Shown here: positions 49,117-57,666 of the stretch, piece after piece
Numbering within the stretch: the first letter of the stretch is position 1
Layout of the letters: each line of letters starts with the position of its first letter
Source: Myxococcales bacterium
GTDB taxonomy: Bacteria; Myxococcota_A; Polyangia; Polyangiales; Polyangiaceae
Length of the DNA: 64,000 nt
NCBI GenBank assembly: GCA_016720545.1
Contig: JADKKK010000003.1
Coordinates: 124,001-188,000, forward strand
Direction: 5' to 3'
Translations under genes and position numbers: made by a program
The notes under the pieces: model-generated
The model's input: only the letters and a program-made list of their open reading frames with translations
The model's database searches: none
What the model was told of the DNA's origin: nothing

Positions 49117-50378
49117 GAGCCGGGCTGAGCCTCGCGCTGCTCGCCCTCAGCCTCGTGAGCCACCTCAGCATCGCGCGGTGGCTCGAAGATCACTTCGCGT
49201 GGGTCGCGCGCAACAGGCGCCGAACGCGGGCGTTCGCGGCGGCGCTCGCGTGCGTGGGGCCGGGGCTCCGCTTCCTCGCCGTGTACGTCGGCGTGGCGCG
49301 CGCGGCCTCGGCCTACGCGCTGATGGAGGTCGCCATCGTCGCGTGCGCGGGCTCGCCTCTCGGCGTCATGAAGACGCTCTTCTGGGCCTACGGCGCCCTC
49401 CACGAGCGCGCGCGCCTCGCCTATTCACGGCGCGCCGTGGCGAAGCTCGCGGCCCTGCCGGCGCCCGAGGGCCCCCGCGCCGCCGAGGCCCTCGCCGCGG
49501 CCATCGAAGAGCGACGCGACGCGCGCATCTCGCGGCGTCTCCTCATCGAGCGCACCGCCGGCTTCGCGCTGCTCGGCTCGAGCACGACCGCGATCGGCTG
49601 GGGCATCGTCCGCGGGCGGCACGCGTTCGAGCTCGAGGAGGTCGTGGTGAAGATCCCCGGCCTCTCTCCGAAGCTCGACGGCTACACCATCGCGCAGATC
49701 TCCGACGTCCACGCGGGGCTCTTCGTGCAGGAGCGCGAGCTCGAGGAGGGGCTCTCGCTCGTGCGCGCGATGAAGCCCGACCTCATCGTCGCGACGGGCG
49801 ATCTCATCGACCACGACCCGGAGTTCTGCGCGCTCCTCGCCCGTGAGCTCTCGCGCCTTCAGGCGCGGGATGGCCTCTATTGCATCTACGGAAACCACGA
49901 CTACACGACCGGCCGCGGCGCCGTCGCCGAGGCGCTACGGAGAGCAGGCATTCCCCTGCTCGTCAACGAGGGGCGCGTCCTCCGCGGAGGCGAGGGCGGG
50001 GGCTTCGCGCTGCTCGGGCTCGACGAGCTCTGGGGCCGCCGGTGGGGCGCCGAGGGCCCGAACCTGGGGCGCGCCCTCGCGACCGTGCGGCCCCAGGACA
50101 TCCCGCGTATCGTGCTCTCGCACCAGCCGAAGACCTTCGACGACCACGTGGGCCAGGTGGCGCTCCAGCTCAGCGGACACACGCACGGTGGGCAGATAAA
50201 CCCAGGCTTTCGGCCCGCCGATTTGGTGATGCCGTACGTGGCCGGCCGGTACGTGAAGGGCGGCTCCACGCTCTGGGTGAACCGCGGCTTCGGCGTCGCG
50301 GGCCCGCCCTCGCGCGTGGGGCGCGCCGCCCGAGGTCACGAAGATCGTCCTCGTGTCGGGGTGACGGTCTCGACGTGA
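49113..50378 (+). CDS. Membrane-bound metallophosphoesterase, C-terminus altered by an apparent frameshift
   Basis: GTG overlaps the prmC stop; 421 residues as read. Several N-terminal hydrophobic segments are followed by the calcineurin-like site: ISDVHAGLF, IVATGDLIDHD, CIYGNHDYTTG, IVLSHQPKTF and LSGHTHGGQINPG. It resembles YkuE-type phosphoesterases. After NRGFGVAGPPSRVG the frame reads an Arg-rich tail. In the next frame the same DNA reads APPEVTKIVLVSG and stops at 50364, which is the normal family ending. The shift lies at the GGGG run 50318-50321 (one extra G). Confidence 0.88.
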   Translation: MRAGLSLALLALSLVSHLSIARWLEDHFAWVARNRRRTRAFAAALACVGPGLRFLAVYVGVARAASAYALMEVAIVACAGSPLGVMKTLFWAYGALHERARLAYSRRAVAKLAALPAPEGPRAAEALAAAIEERRDARISRRLLIERTAGFALLGSSTTAIGWGIVRGRHAFELEEVVVKIPGLSPKLDGYTIAQISDVHAGLFVQERELEEGLSLVRAMKPDLIVATGDLIDHDPEFCALLARELSRLQARDGLYCIYGNHDYTTGRGAVAEALRRAGIPLLVNEGRVLRGGEGGGFALLGLDELWGRRWGAEGPNLGRALATVRPQDIPRIVLSHQPKTFDDHVGQVALQLSGHTHGGQINPGFRPADLVMPYVAGRYVKGGSTLWVNRGFGVAGPPSRVGRAARGHEDRPRVGVTVST

Positions 50379-50411
50379 CGCCGGGCCCGCAGCCCGACTA
50401 TACGAGCCCCC

Positions 50412-51677
50412 ATGCCCCCGCCGCCGAAGCCGCCCCGCCTCGCGCACCTCGCGTGCCTCGCGAGCGCCGGCCTCGCGGCGCTCGCCGCCGCGTCGCTCAC
50501 CCCGAGCGGGCCGGCGCTCCGCGAGGCCCAGGCGATGCGGCTGCTCGACGCGGGCCCCACGAACCCGGTGCGCGCACCGCAGGCGCTCTTCGCGCCGCCG
50601 CCACCCCGCGCGCCCGCCGCCCTCGCCGAGGCCCCCGCCCGCGGCGTCACCATCGGCCCCATCGAGAACGCGTACCACCCCGGCAAGGGCTACGGGTCGA
50701 GCGCGTTCGAGCGCTCGCTCGACGAGACCCGCGCGATGGGCGGCACGTGGGTGGCGCTCACACCCTTCGGCCGGGTCTACGATCTCGGCGGGCGCGGGGT
50801 CGATCTCCGCTTCGAGGCGCCGTTCGCTGACAACCGCGCCGCCATCCTCGCCTCGGTGCGCGCCGCGCACGCGCGCGGCCTCCGCGTGATGCTGGTGCCG
50901 CACCTGTGGGTCGAGTCCGGCGAGTGGCGCGCGCTCATCGATCCCAAGACCGACGCCGGGTGGGCGGCCTGGACGGAGAGCTACGGCCGGTTCGTCGAGA
51001 CCTGGGCCCGCGTGGCCGCGGAGGCCGGCGTGGACCTGCTCTCCTGCGGCGTCGAGCTCCGCTCGTGGGTCACGAGCGGCCGCGCGCCCACGTTCTCGGC
51101 GCTCATCGCGCGCATACGTGCACTCTACAAGGGTCCGCTCACCTACTCGGCGAACTGGGACGACGTGGACGACACGGTGATCCTCGGCGAGCTCGACGTC
51201 ATCGGCATCAACGCGTTCTACCCGCTCGCCGAGCGCGAGGGCGCGACCCTCGACGAGCTCCGCACCGGGGGCGTGCGCGTCCGCGACCGCGTGCGGGCGC
51301 TCTCGGCGACCTGGCGAAAGCCTGTACTCTTCACGGAAATCGGGTACACCACGCGGCCCGATCCCGCGCTCAAGCCGTGGGAGTGGCCCGACGGCATGAA
51401 GGGCGTGCGGGTCGACGAGGCGGCGCAGGCCCTCGCCTACCACGCGCTCGTCGCGCCCCTGCTCGACGAGCCGAGCTTCCTCGGGTTCTTCGTGTGGCGC
51501 ACCTACGCCGATCCCGACGACGTGTCGCAGGAGGCCGAGTGGGGCTTCTCGCCGCGCGGCAAGCTCGCCGAGCTCGTGGTGCGCGACGCGTTCGCGGCGC
51601 CGTGGGCGGCCGATCAGCGCCGGGCGCCCACCTTCGGCTGGGGGCGACCCGCGCTCACGCCGGGCCTGTTCCCCTAG
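50412..51677 (+). CDS. GH113-like glycoside hydrolase, exported
   Basis: The 421-residue protein has an N-terminal signal-like segment (LACLASAGLAALAAASLTPS) and a spacer rich in Pro/Ala. A TIM barrel follows: GPIENAYHPGKGYGSSAFER, MGGTWVALTPFGRVYDL, RGLRVMLVPHLWVESGEWRA, then Glu215 in SCGVELRSWV as probable acid/base, and Glu309 in PVLFTEIGYTT as probable nucleophile. The GINAFYPLAE strand and FFVWRTYADPD also match GH113 beta-mannanase-like proteins. The substrate is unproven. It starts 33 bases after the phosphoesterase. Confidence 0.8.
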   Translation: MPPPPKPPRLAHLACLASAGLAALAAASLTPSGPALREAQAMRLLDAGPTNPVRAPQALFAPPPPRAPAALAEAPARGVTIGPIENAYHPGKGYGSSAFERSLDETRAMGGTWVALTPFGRVYDLGGRGVDLRFEAPFADNRAAILASVRAAHARGLRVMLVPHLWVESGEWRALIDPKTDAGWAAWTESYGRFVETWARVAAEAGVDLLSCGVELRSWVTSGRAPTFSALIARIRALYKGPLTYSANWDDVDDTVILGELDVIGINAFYPLAEREGATLDELRTGGVRVRDRVRALSATWRKPVLFTEIGYTTRPDPALKPWEWPDGMKGVRVDEAAQALAYHALVAPLLDEPSFLGFFVWRTYADPDDVSQEAEWGFSPRGKLAELVVRDAFAAPWAADQRRAPTFGWGRPALTPGLFP

Positions 51678-51696
51678 CCCGCCGGCCCACCCAGGC

Positions 51697-52398
51697 CTAC
51701 CAGGGCAGCGGCTCGCCGTTCGCGTGGCGGAAGGCGCCGGTCGCGGCGAGGTCGAGCTCGTCGATGCGCGCGAGGAGCCCGCGCGCCGCGTCGGCCGGCG
51801 GGACCCCGTGGCCCCCGGTCATCTCGGTCGCGACCATGCCCGGGTGAAGGAGCGCGACCGCGATCCCCCGCGGGTGAAGGTCCCGCGCGAGCGACGCGCC
51901 CGCGATGTTCACCGCGGCCTTGCTCATGCGGTAGCCGTACATGCGCCCGGAGCCGTTGTCGGCGATCGAGCCCATGCGGCTCGTCACGATCGCGATCTTC
52001 GAGCCCTCGTGGAGGTTCGGCAACAGCGCCTTGGCGACGCGGAGCGGGCCGAGCGCGTTCACCTCGAACTGCCTGCGGGCGCCCTCGAAGTCGAGGGTCT
52101 CGAGGGTGTCCGCCACCAAGATGCCCGCGTTCAGCACGAGCACGTCGAGGCTCACCCCTGCGAGGCGGCCCGCGAGCTCGGCGACCGACACGTCGCTCGT
52201 GACCTCGACGCCGCGCTCCACCCGGACCGCGTCGCGCCCTTCACCTGCGTCGCCTGGGAGCGCGTCGAGCTCCGGCGTGGTCTCGCGGCACGCGGCGATG
52301 ACGCGGTCGCCGCGCGCGGCGAGCTGCGCGGTGAGCTCAAGGCCGATGCCTCGGTTGGCCCCGGTGACGAGGAATGTGCGTGAGGGGGAGTGTGCCAC
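51697..52398 (-). CDS. Short-chain dehydrogenase/reductase
   Basis: GTG at 52398 with GGAAG a few bases upstream gives 233 residues. The Rossmann motif is FLVTGANRGIGLELTAQLAA, NAG is in LVLNAGILVADTLE, and the catalytic Ser-Tyr-Lys set is in IVTSRMGSIADNGSGRMYGY, then RMSKAAVNIAG (S-x-Y-x3-K with Tyr and Lys visible). PGMVATEMTGG is the cofactor-end motif. It belongs to the C-factor/carbonyl-reductase-like SDRs, and CsgA of Myxococcus is an SDR of this kind. That resemblance is only at family level. Confidence 0.87.
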   Translation of the reverse strand: MAHSPSRTFLVTGANRGIGLELTAQLAARGDRVIAACRETTPELDALPGDAGEGRDAVRVERGVEVTSDVSVAELAGRLAGVSLDVLVLNAGILVADTLETLDFEGARRQFEVNALGPLRVAKALLPNLHEGSKIAIVTSRMGSIADNGSGRMYGYRMSKAAVNIAGASLARDLHPRGIAVALLHPGMVATEMTGGHGVPPADAARGLLARIDELDLAATGAFRHANGEPLPW

Positions 52399-52662
52399 GG
52401 GCGCTTCCTTTCGGGCGCGAGCCGAGCCGCGCGTGCCACCTGAAGTACCCCGCGGGCGGGCGCGGGGCAACGCGTCGCGCGTGTCTTGAGTCGGTCGTGA
52501 ACCGATCACCGCCCCACGCCCACGCGCCCCACACATGAGCGCCCCCAGGGACGCGCTGTCCGGAGCCACGTTGTGGAGCAGCGTAGTCGAGCGCGCGCTG
52601 TGTCGCCGGGGCCTGATCGGACCTCGACCCACGGCGTGTTCGAGCGAGCGGGTCGACGAGGG

Positions 52663-54300
52663 TCACGGGATCCCGCTGACCAGCGTCGGCACCAGGCGTC
52701 GCGTGCTCGTGCCGTCGCCGACCTGCCCCGAGCCATTGTCGCCCCAGCACTTCACGGTGCCGTCGCCCAGCGCGGCGCACGAGTGAAAGATGTTCGACTG
52801 CCCCGCAGAGAGCGCGATGGGCGTCCCTCCGAGGCTGCTCACCGACACGGGCGTGAGCTGCTGGGTCGCCGTGCCGTCGCCGAGCGAGCCGAAGGTGTTG
52901 CCGCCCCAGCACTTGATGGCGCCGTCGCTGAGCCGCGCGCAGGTGTGTGACACGCCCGCGGACACGGCCCGCGGCGTGCCGCCGAGCCCGACGAGCGCGA
53001 CCGCGGAGGTGCGCTGCGCGCGCGTGCCGTCGCCGAGCTCGCCGCTGTTGTTCCAGCCCCAACACTGGACGGTGTCGTCCGCGAGGAGCGCGCACGTGTG
53101 GCTCCCGCCCGACGAGAGCGCGACGACCGCGCCGGAGAGGCCGCTCACCGCGACGGGGGTGTTCCGCTGCGTGGTGGTCGTGTCGCCGAGCTGTCCCCGG
53201 TTGTTGCCGCCCCAGCACTTCACGGCGCCGCCGTCGAGCAGGGCGCACGAGAAGCCGTCCCCCGCGGACACGGCGGTGGCCACGCCGCCGAGCCCGACCA
53301 CGGACACGGGGCTCGTTCGGAGGGTGGTCGTGTTGTCGCCGAGCTGGCCGGTCGCGTTCTGTCCCCAGCACTTGACCGCCCCGCCGGTGAGGGCAGCGCA
53401 CGTGTGAATTGCCCCCGCGGCGACCGAGATCGCCGTCGCGCCGAGGTTGACCGCGACGGGTGTACGCCGGTGAACGACCGAGGCGTCCCCGACCTCGCCG
53501 TAGCTGTTGAGGCCCCAACATTTCACCGCGCCGTCGACGAAGCGCGCGCATGTGTGAGTGGTCGCGGTGAGCGCGGCGACGGGCCCGCCGAGCGCGAGGA
53601 CGGGCACCGGCGTGGCGCGGTTGGTGGTCGTGCTGTCGCCGAGCTGGCCGAAGGAGTTCGAGCCCCAGCACTTGGCGCTGCCGTCGCTAAGGAGTGCGCA
53701 CGAGTGCGAGAGCCCGGCCACCACGTCGAGCGCGACCGGAGGCGGGTCGACGCACAGATACCCGGTGGCGGCGCGGCTGATCTGCGGAGCGACACAGGCC
53801 ACGCAGTCGGCGAAGAGCGAGCCCGTCCCCGGGGTCGAGAAGTTGTCGCCGCACGGCGTACACGTCGCGCTTCCCGGTGGGTCGTGGTACGTGCCCTGGG
53901 CGCAAGGCGCGAGCGCGCACACGTTCGCGAGGCAGCTGTTCGGTGCTGCGCAGTCGCCCTCGTCGCCACAGATCTCACCGAGCTTGCACAGACGAGCCCC
54001 GGAGACTCCGCACGGCACCGCGGCGTCCGCGGCGTCCGCGGCGTCGGGCGGCCCGGCCTCCGTGGGCGTGTTGGCGTCGGTGGGTGCGTCCGCGAAGGCG
54101 TCGGTCGAGGTGTCCGCCTGGGTGTCCGCGGAGGCGTCCGTGGGCGGCACGACCGCGCCCTCCGTCGCGCCGTCGGAGATCGGGGCCCCATCGCTGGCGT
54201 CGCCCCCGCCCGAGGTGACCGTGGGCGCGCAGCCCGCGAAGACTCCGAAGGTCACGCCCAGCGCGCAAGCCACGCCCACTCCCAACCGCGATTTGGCCAT
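52663..54300 (-). CDS. RCC1-repeat lipoprotein
   Basis: ATG at 54300 gives 545 residues with a signal peptide and lipobox GVFAGCAPT, then about 90 residues of Asp/Ala/Thr/Pro linker. A Cys-rich segment (CGVSGARLCKLGEICGDEGD, NSCLANVCALAPCAQGTYHD) looks like a small receptor-type domain. The C-terminal 330 residues hold seven RCC1 units, each with the core SHSCALLSDGSAKCWG and a following GQLGD turn, enough for one beta-propeller. Each blade has a C-x-L/F...K-C-W-G disulfide pair. The protein is probably displayed on the cell surface; its ligand is unknown. Confidence 0.87.
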   Translation of the reverse strand: MAKSRLGVGVACALGVTFGVFAGCAPTVTSGGGDASDGAPISDGATEGAVVPPTDASADTQADTSTDAFADAPTDANTPTEAGPPDAADAADAAVPCGVSGARLCKLGEICGDEGDCAAPNSCLANVCALAPCAQGTYHDPPGSATCTPCGDNFSTPGTGSLFADCVACVAPQISRAATGYLCVDPPPVALDVVAGLSHSCALLSDGSAKCWGSNSFGQLGDSTTTNRATPVPVLALGGPVAALTATTHTCARFVDGAVKCWGLNSYGEVGDASVVHRRTPVAVNLGATAISVAAGAIHTCAALTGGAVKCWGQNATGQLGDNTTTLRTSPVSVVGLGGVATAVSAGDGFSCALLDGGAVKCWGGNNRGQLGDTTTTQRNTPVAVSGLSGAVVALSSGGSHTCALLADDTVQCWGWNNSGELGDGTRAQRTSAVALVGLGGTPRAVSAGVSHTCARLSDGAIKCWGGNTFGSLGDGTATQQLTPVSVSSLGGTPIALSAGQSNIFHSCAALGDGTVKCWGDNGSGQVGDGTSTRRLVPTLVSGIP

Positions 54301-54409
54301 TCCTGCGAGACTACGTCTCGCCGCTCGCTGAGGCACGTGGATTGGCGACGTGGGAGCGCGTGCCCGAGGCTCGACGCGGCCCAGAGCGACGCCGCAGCGC
54401 GGACGTACG

Positions 54410-55138
54410 CTAGCGCGCGAGCGCCTCGCCGCAGCGCTTGGGGTCGAGGGTCGGCGGGCCGACGCGCGTCGCCACGACGACGCGCGGCCCCGCGAGGTTC
54501 TCGAGGCGAATGGAGGTCAGACCTGTCTCGTCGAAGCAGACCCGCATCTTCGTCCGCCCGTAGGGCCCCATGCCGCGCTCCTCGAGGCAGCCGACGGCGC
54601 CCCCGCGGCCTCGGCCTGCGCCGCGTGGGCGCCGGAGCGTGAGAGGGGGCTCGCCAAGGATCACGAGCTCGGAGGCGGTACCTTCTACCCGAAGGTTCGT
54701 GAGCAGCCCGGCGAGCTTGGCGTCCCCCGGCCGGTCTTCGAAGTCGACGCTCGCGACTGCCCGCAGACCGCCGTCGCCCAGGGTCCAGCGCACGTCGCAG
54801 ATGACGACCTCGACCTCGCCGCCCCACTCCCCTCGCCCCCCCAAGGGATCGTGCGTGTTGACGCTGTCGGTCGCGCGAAATCGCGACACGGTGCCCACGC
54901 GAAAGAGCGCCGGCACCCAGAGGGTCCCCGGATCGCCGGTGAGCTCGGGCGCAGCGGCCTCGGGCACCGAGGCGTCCAGCGTGGTGGAGGCGCTCGCGCT
55001 CGGGGCCGGGGCGCTCGCGACCGCCGGCGGCGGAGGTGAGGGCGGCGGAGGGCGCGGCGCGAGCGCGGGCTCGTCGCGCTGGCAGGCGCCGACGACGAGC
55101 AGCGCCCAGGCCGCCGCGAAGCGACGCGTCCGGCCCAT
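54410..55138 (-). CDS. Lipoprotein of unknown function
   Basis: The 242-residue product has a signal peptide with lipobox VVGACQRD, a Pro/Ala/Ser linker and a beta-rich domain of about 170 residues. Recognisable phrases are LWVPALFRVGTVSRFRATDS, GGEVEVVICDVRWTLGDGGL and TSIRLENLAGPRVVVATRVG. Two cysteines (VICDVRW and VGCLEERG) and RVCFDETG could form a disulfide. No family is recognised. The gene starts 29 bp downstream of the stop of the beta-lactamase-fold gene on the same strand, so an operon is likely. Confidence 0.6.
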   Translation of the reverse strand: MGRTRRFAAAWALLVVGACQRDEPALAPRPPPPSPPPPAVASAPAPSASASTTLDASVPEAAAPELTGDPGTLWVPALFRVGTVSRFRATDSVNTHDPLGGRGEWGGEVEVVICDVRWTLGDGGLRAVASVDFEDRPGDAKLAGLLTNLRVEGTASELVILGEPPLTLRRPRGAGRGRGGAVGCLEERGMGPYGRTKMRVCFDETGLTSIRLENLAGPRVVVATRVGPPTLDPKRCGEALAR

Positions 55139-55167
55139 CGAGGCCGCGCCCGCGGACGGCCGCGGGT

Positions 55168-56523
55168 TCAGTTGGTGGCGCGCACCTTGAGCGCCTCGGC
55201 GACGAGTCTGTTCATGGTGGCCTGCGCGACCTGCCCGGCCGCCGCGACCGACGACCGCGGCACGCTGGTGCGAAGGGCGATCACGAGCTCGTGGCCGCCG
55301 TCGTAGCCTGGCAAACACGTGTAAGATACAAGTACGACCTCGCTGCGCGAGCGCGACGTGCTGTCGCCCCAGCCGACCTTGTCGAAGATGCGCCAGTTGG
55401 ACCGGCCGCCGTTCACCGTGTCGATCCGGGCGACGGTCTCGGCCGCGCCGAGCGCAGAGGTGCCGGCGACGGCGTTCGCCACGTAGTTGGAGATGCCCGC
55501 GAGCATGCCGCCCACCTGAGTCGATCCTGTCGACGGGGCGGGTCGACCGTAAAAGAGCACGTCGAGGTCTTCGGCCTGGAACCCCGGCAGCGACGACTCG
55601 GGGGCGAGCGCGTGCTGGCTCAGGCGCTTCAGCCACTCGGCCTGCGCCAGCGCGGACATCGGCTTGTCGTCCACCATGCGCGCGTCAGGCGTGGCGGTGT
55701 AGCTGGGCCCCCGAGGCATGGTCCACGTGCGACCCGCGGCGTAGGGGGCCGCGCCCCACGCGCTGCGCGTGCGCCCCGCGTCGCGCGAGACGTGGAACCC
55801 GCTCTCGTCTCCGGTGAGGTTCAGCCAGCCCTCGCCGAAGAGCGCGTTCGTGCGCTCAGCGCCCGCGATCGTGAGGAAATAGCCGGCGATCTCGTTCGAG
55901 GCCCCGGGCACACCGCCGCTCGGCGAGTAGGTCTCCATCGCGGTCACGAGATCGCCGACCGCGCCGGCAGACACGCTGGCCGGACCGCCGACCCGCGCGT
56001 CGGTCTCGGCGCGCACGCGCGCCATCGCCGCCGAGGCCGCCATGATCTTCGCCGAGCTCCACGGCTCGTACGGGTCGTGCGCGAGGCCGTGCGCGCCGAA
56101 ATACGCGTACGCGGGCCGCCCACCGACGCGCCGCACGTCGATGACCATCGCGCGATCGGACGCGGGCACGAGGCCGTCGAGCGCGTGGTCGTCGAGCCCG
56201 ACGCGCGCCTCCCACCCGGGCGATCGGAAGCGGGCCTCTTCGTCGGTCTTGTAGGCGTAGGTCTTGCCGCGAAAGGTCGCGCGCGCGGGCTTGTCGGTGT
56301 CGAGCACCGGGCACGTGAGAAACCGCGTGCGATCGGCCGCCACGGGCGACGGCGCCGAGGGCGCGGTGGAGAGCGCTTCGTTCGACGAGTCGGCGTCGCC
56401 CGCGCCGGCGCCGCCGCCCCCTGCCTCGGCCTCGCCCGGGACCTCGGCGGAGCACGCGGGGGCGCCCACGCAGGCCAGCGCGACCGCGACCGTGACGCCG
56501 AGTGAGCGGATTCGCGACGACAT
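55168..56523 (-). CDS. Beta-lactamase-fold serine hydrolase, probable lipoprotein
   Basis: The 451-residue protein has a signal peptide with Cys24 in a lipobox-like APAC and a Gly/Ala linker. The class A/penicillin-binding fold is indicated by S156-S-A-K159 in EPWSSAKIMAASAAMARV, a possible SxN-like element near NEIAGYFLTIAG, and FDKVGWGDSTSRSRSEVV as the KTG-strand equivalent (KVG here). The KTG-to-KVG change and the long N-terminal region differ from true beta-lactamases. A DD-peptidase or an unusual esterase is possible. Confidence 0.7.
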   Translation of the reverse strand: MSSRIRSLGVTVAVALACVGAPACSAEVPGEAEAGGGGAGAGDADSSNEALSTAPSAPSPVAADRTRFLTCPVLDTDKPARATFRGKTYAYKTDEEARFRSPGWEARVGLDDHALDGLVPASDRAMVIDVRRVGGRPAYAYFGAHGLAHDPYEPWSSAKIMAASAAMARVRAETDARVGGPASVSAGAVGDLVTAMETYSPSGGVPGASNEIAGYFLTIAGAERTNALFGEGWLNLTGDESGFHVSRDAGRTRSAWGAAPYAAGRTWTMPRGPSYTATPDARMVDDKPMSALAQAEWLKRLSQHALAPESSLPGFQAEDLDVLFYGRPAPSTGSTQVGGMLAGISNYVANAVAGTSALGAAETVARIDTVNGGRSNWRIFDKVGWGDSTSRSRSEVVLVSYTCLPGYDGGHELVIALRTSVPRSSVAAAGQVAQATMNRLVAEALKVRATN

Positions 56524-56586
56524 TCCGACCCGCACCATGACGCGGAACGCGGGCCGGCGCCAGCGACAGCGCGTGGCTGTTGGAGA

Positions 56587-56620
56587 GGGGTTGGGGGGTT
56601 GGGTTGGGTTTTGGGTTGGG
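56587..56620 (+). repeat. Potential G-quadruplex tract
   Basis: Six G-runs (4, 6, 3, 3, 3 and 3 G) separated by TT, TT, TT, TTTT and TT on the plus strand meet the usual four-run rule with short loops. The tract lies 64 bp upstream of the start of the minus-strand beta-lactamase-fold gene. Confidence 0.7.
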
Positions 56621-56815
56621 TTGTTGCGCGCGGGGCGCGCGGGGCCGTGGGAATGGGGGAGCGCGCGGACGGCCACCGCGTGGGTGGGGCTTTCGTCCGC
56701 GGGTGGGCCCCTTGTATCTCGGTCCGGAGCTATCTTTGAAGCGTTGGAGGGCAGACCTCGGCAGTCCGCTGGCCCCTTGGTCTCGAAGACCGGTTGTGGA
56801 GCATGAGGGGAGAGG

Positions 56816-56870
56816 AGAGAGGGAGAGAGGGAGAGAGGGAGAGAGGGAGAGAGGGAGAGAGGGAGAGAGA
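56816..56870 (+). repeat. GA-rich tandem repeat, 8-bp period
   Basis: About seven GAGAGGGA-type units form a pure homopurine strand on the plus side. Such tracts can form triplex DNA and are prone to slippage. It ends about 100 bp before the lysoplasmalogenase start. Confidence 0.85.
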
Positions 56871-56971
56871 ACCTCGACGGGCGCGTTGCCGTCGGATTTC
56901 CGCCCAGCGTGCCTCACGGCGCGGGCTCAACACGCGAGCCGGAGCGGCGTCTGAGTGCTACCTCTGGGAGC

Positions 56972-57625
56972 GTGCCTCCCTCCTGGCTGCTGGTCCTCGT
57001 CCTGACGGCGCTCGTCGCCGCGCTCCTGGCGGCGATCAGGGCCGAGAGCGCGTGGGGCGAGTGGCTCACCAAGCCCGCGGCCTCGCTCACGTTCATCGTC
57101 GCCGGCCTCGGGTGGGGCGGCCTGCTCGAGGGACGCTCGACGCCCTTCGGGAGGGTCCTTGTGGTCGGCCTCGTGCTCGCCGCGATAGGCGACGTGCTGC
57201 TCATCCCGAAAGGACGCCGCGCGTTCCTCGCCGGGCTCGTGGCGTTCCTGCTCGGGCACGTCGCCTACGGCGTCGCGTTCCTCGTGCGCGGCGTCGACCC
57301 CTTGGCGACGCTCGTCGCGCTGGTCGTCGTCGGCGCGGTCGCTGTGCCGGTGCTCCGGTGGCTGTGGCCATCCGTGAAGGGCCCCATGCGCGGCCCGGTC
57401 GCCGCGTACGTCGTCGTCATCACCGGGATGGTGGCCCTCGCCGCGGGCACGGCGCGTCGAGGCGGCGCCGGCTGGCTGCTGGTGGGGGCCGTGATGTTTT
57501 ATATATCCGATCTATTCGTGGCGCGACAGCAGTTCGTCAAGCGGGAGCTCCGAAACCGCGCGCTCGGGCTACCGCTCTACTACGCGGCGCAGCTGGTGCT
57601 CGCGTCGCAGGCCCACCTGCTCTGA
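56972..57625 (+). CDS. Lysoplasmalogenase-like (YhhN family) membrane protein
   Basis: GTG at 56972 gives 217 residues with about seven membrane segments; GTG at 56909 would add 21 non-membrane residues. Family marks are LTKPAASLTFIVAGL near residue 30, DVLLIPKGRRAFLAGLVAFL with its Asp and Lys, and SDLFVARQQFVKRELRN, followed by YYAAQLVLASQ. YhhN proteins hydrolyse the vinyl-ether bond of lysoplasmalogens. Plasmalogens are prominent in myxobacteria, which fits. It converges on the CrtI/RetSat-like gene. Confidence 0.83.
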   Translation: MPPSWLLVLVLTALVAALLAAIRAESAWGEWLTKPAASLTFIVAGLGWGGLLEGRSTPFGRVLVVGLVLAAIGDVLLIPKGRRAFLAGLVAFLLGHVAYGVAFLVRGVDPLATLVALVVVGAVAVPVLRWLWPSVKGPMRGPVAAYVVVITGMVALAAGTARRGGAGWLLVGAVMFYISDLFVARQQFVKRELRNRALGLPLYYAAQLVLASQAHLL

Positions 57626-57666
57626 CGCGGCGACGCGACGACAGCCGCGCTCGCGCGCTCACGCGC

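Larger units (their letters stand above)
56524..56971. other. 448-bp divergent gap with G-rich and GA-rich repeats
   Basis: The gap separates the divergent beta-lactamase-fold and lysoplasmalogenase genes. It holds six runs of three or more G at 56587-56620 (spaced by TT/TTTT) and an 8-bp-period purine tract GAGAGGGA at 56816-56870 with about seven units. Short open frames over these repeats are low complexity and not supported. Promoters of both flanking genes should lie here but cannot be identified. Confidence 0.7.

Noticed and set aside
51697..52398. Assignment of the SDR as C-signal protein CsgA
   Set aside because: Only general SDR motifs are visible; nothing specific to CsgA can be shown from sequence alone.
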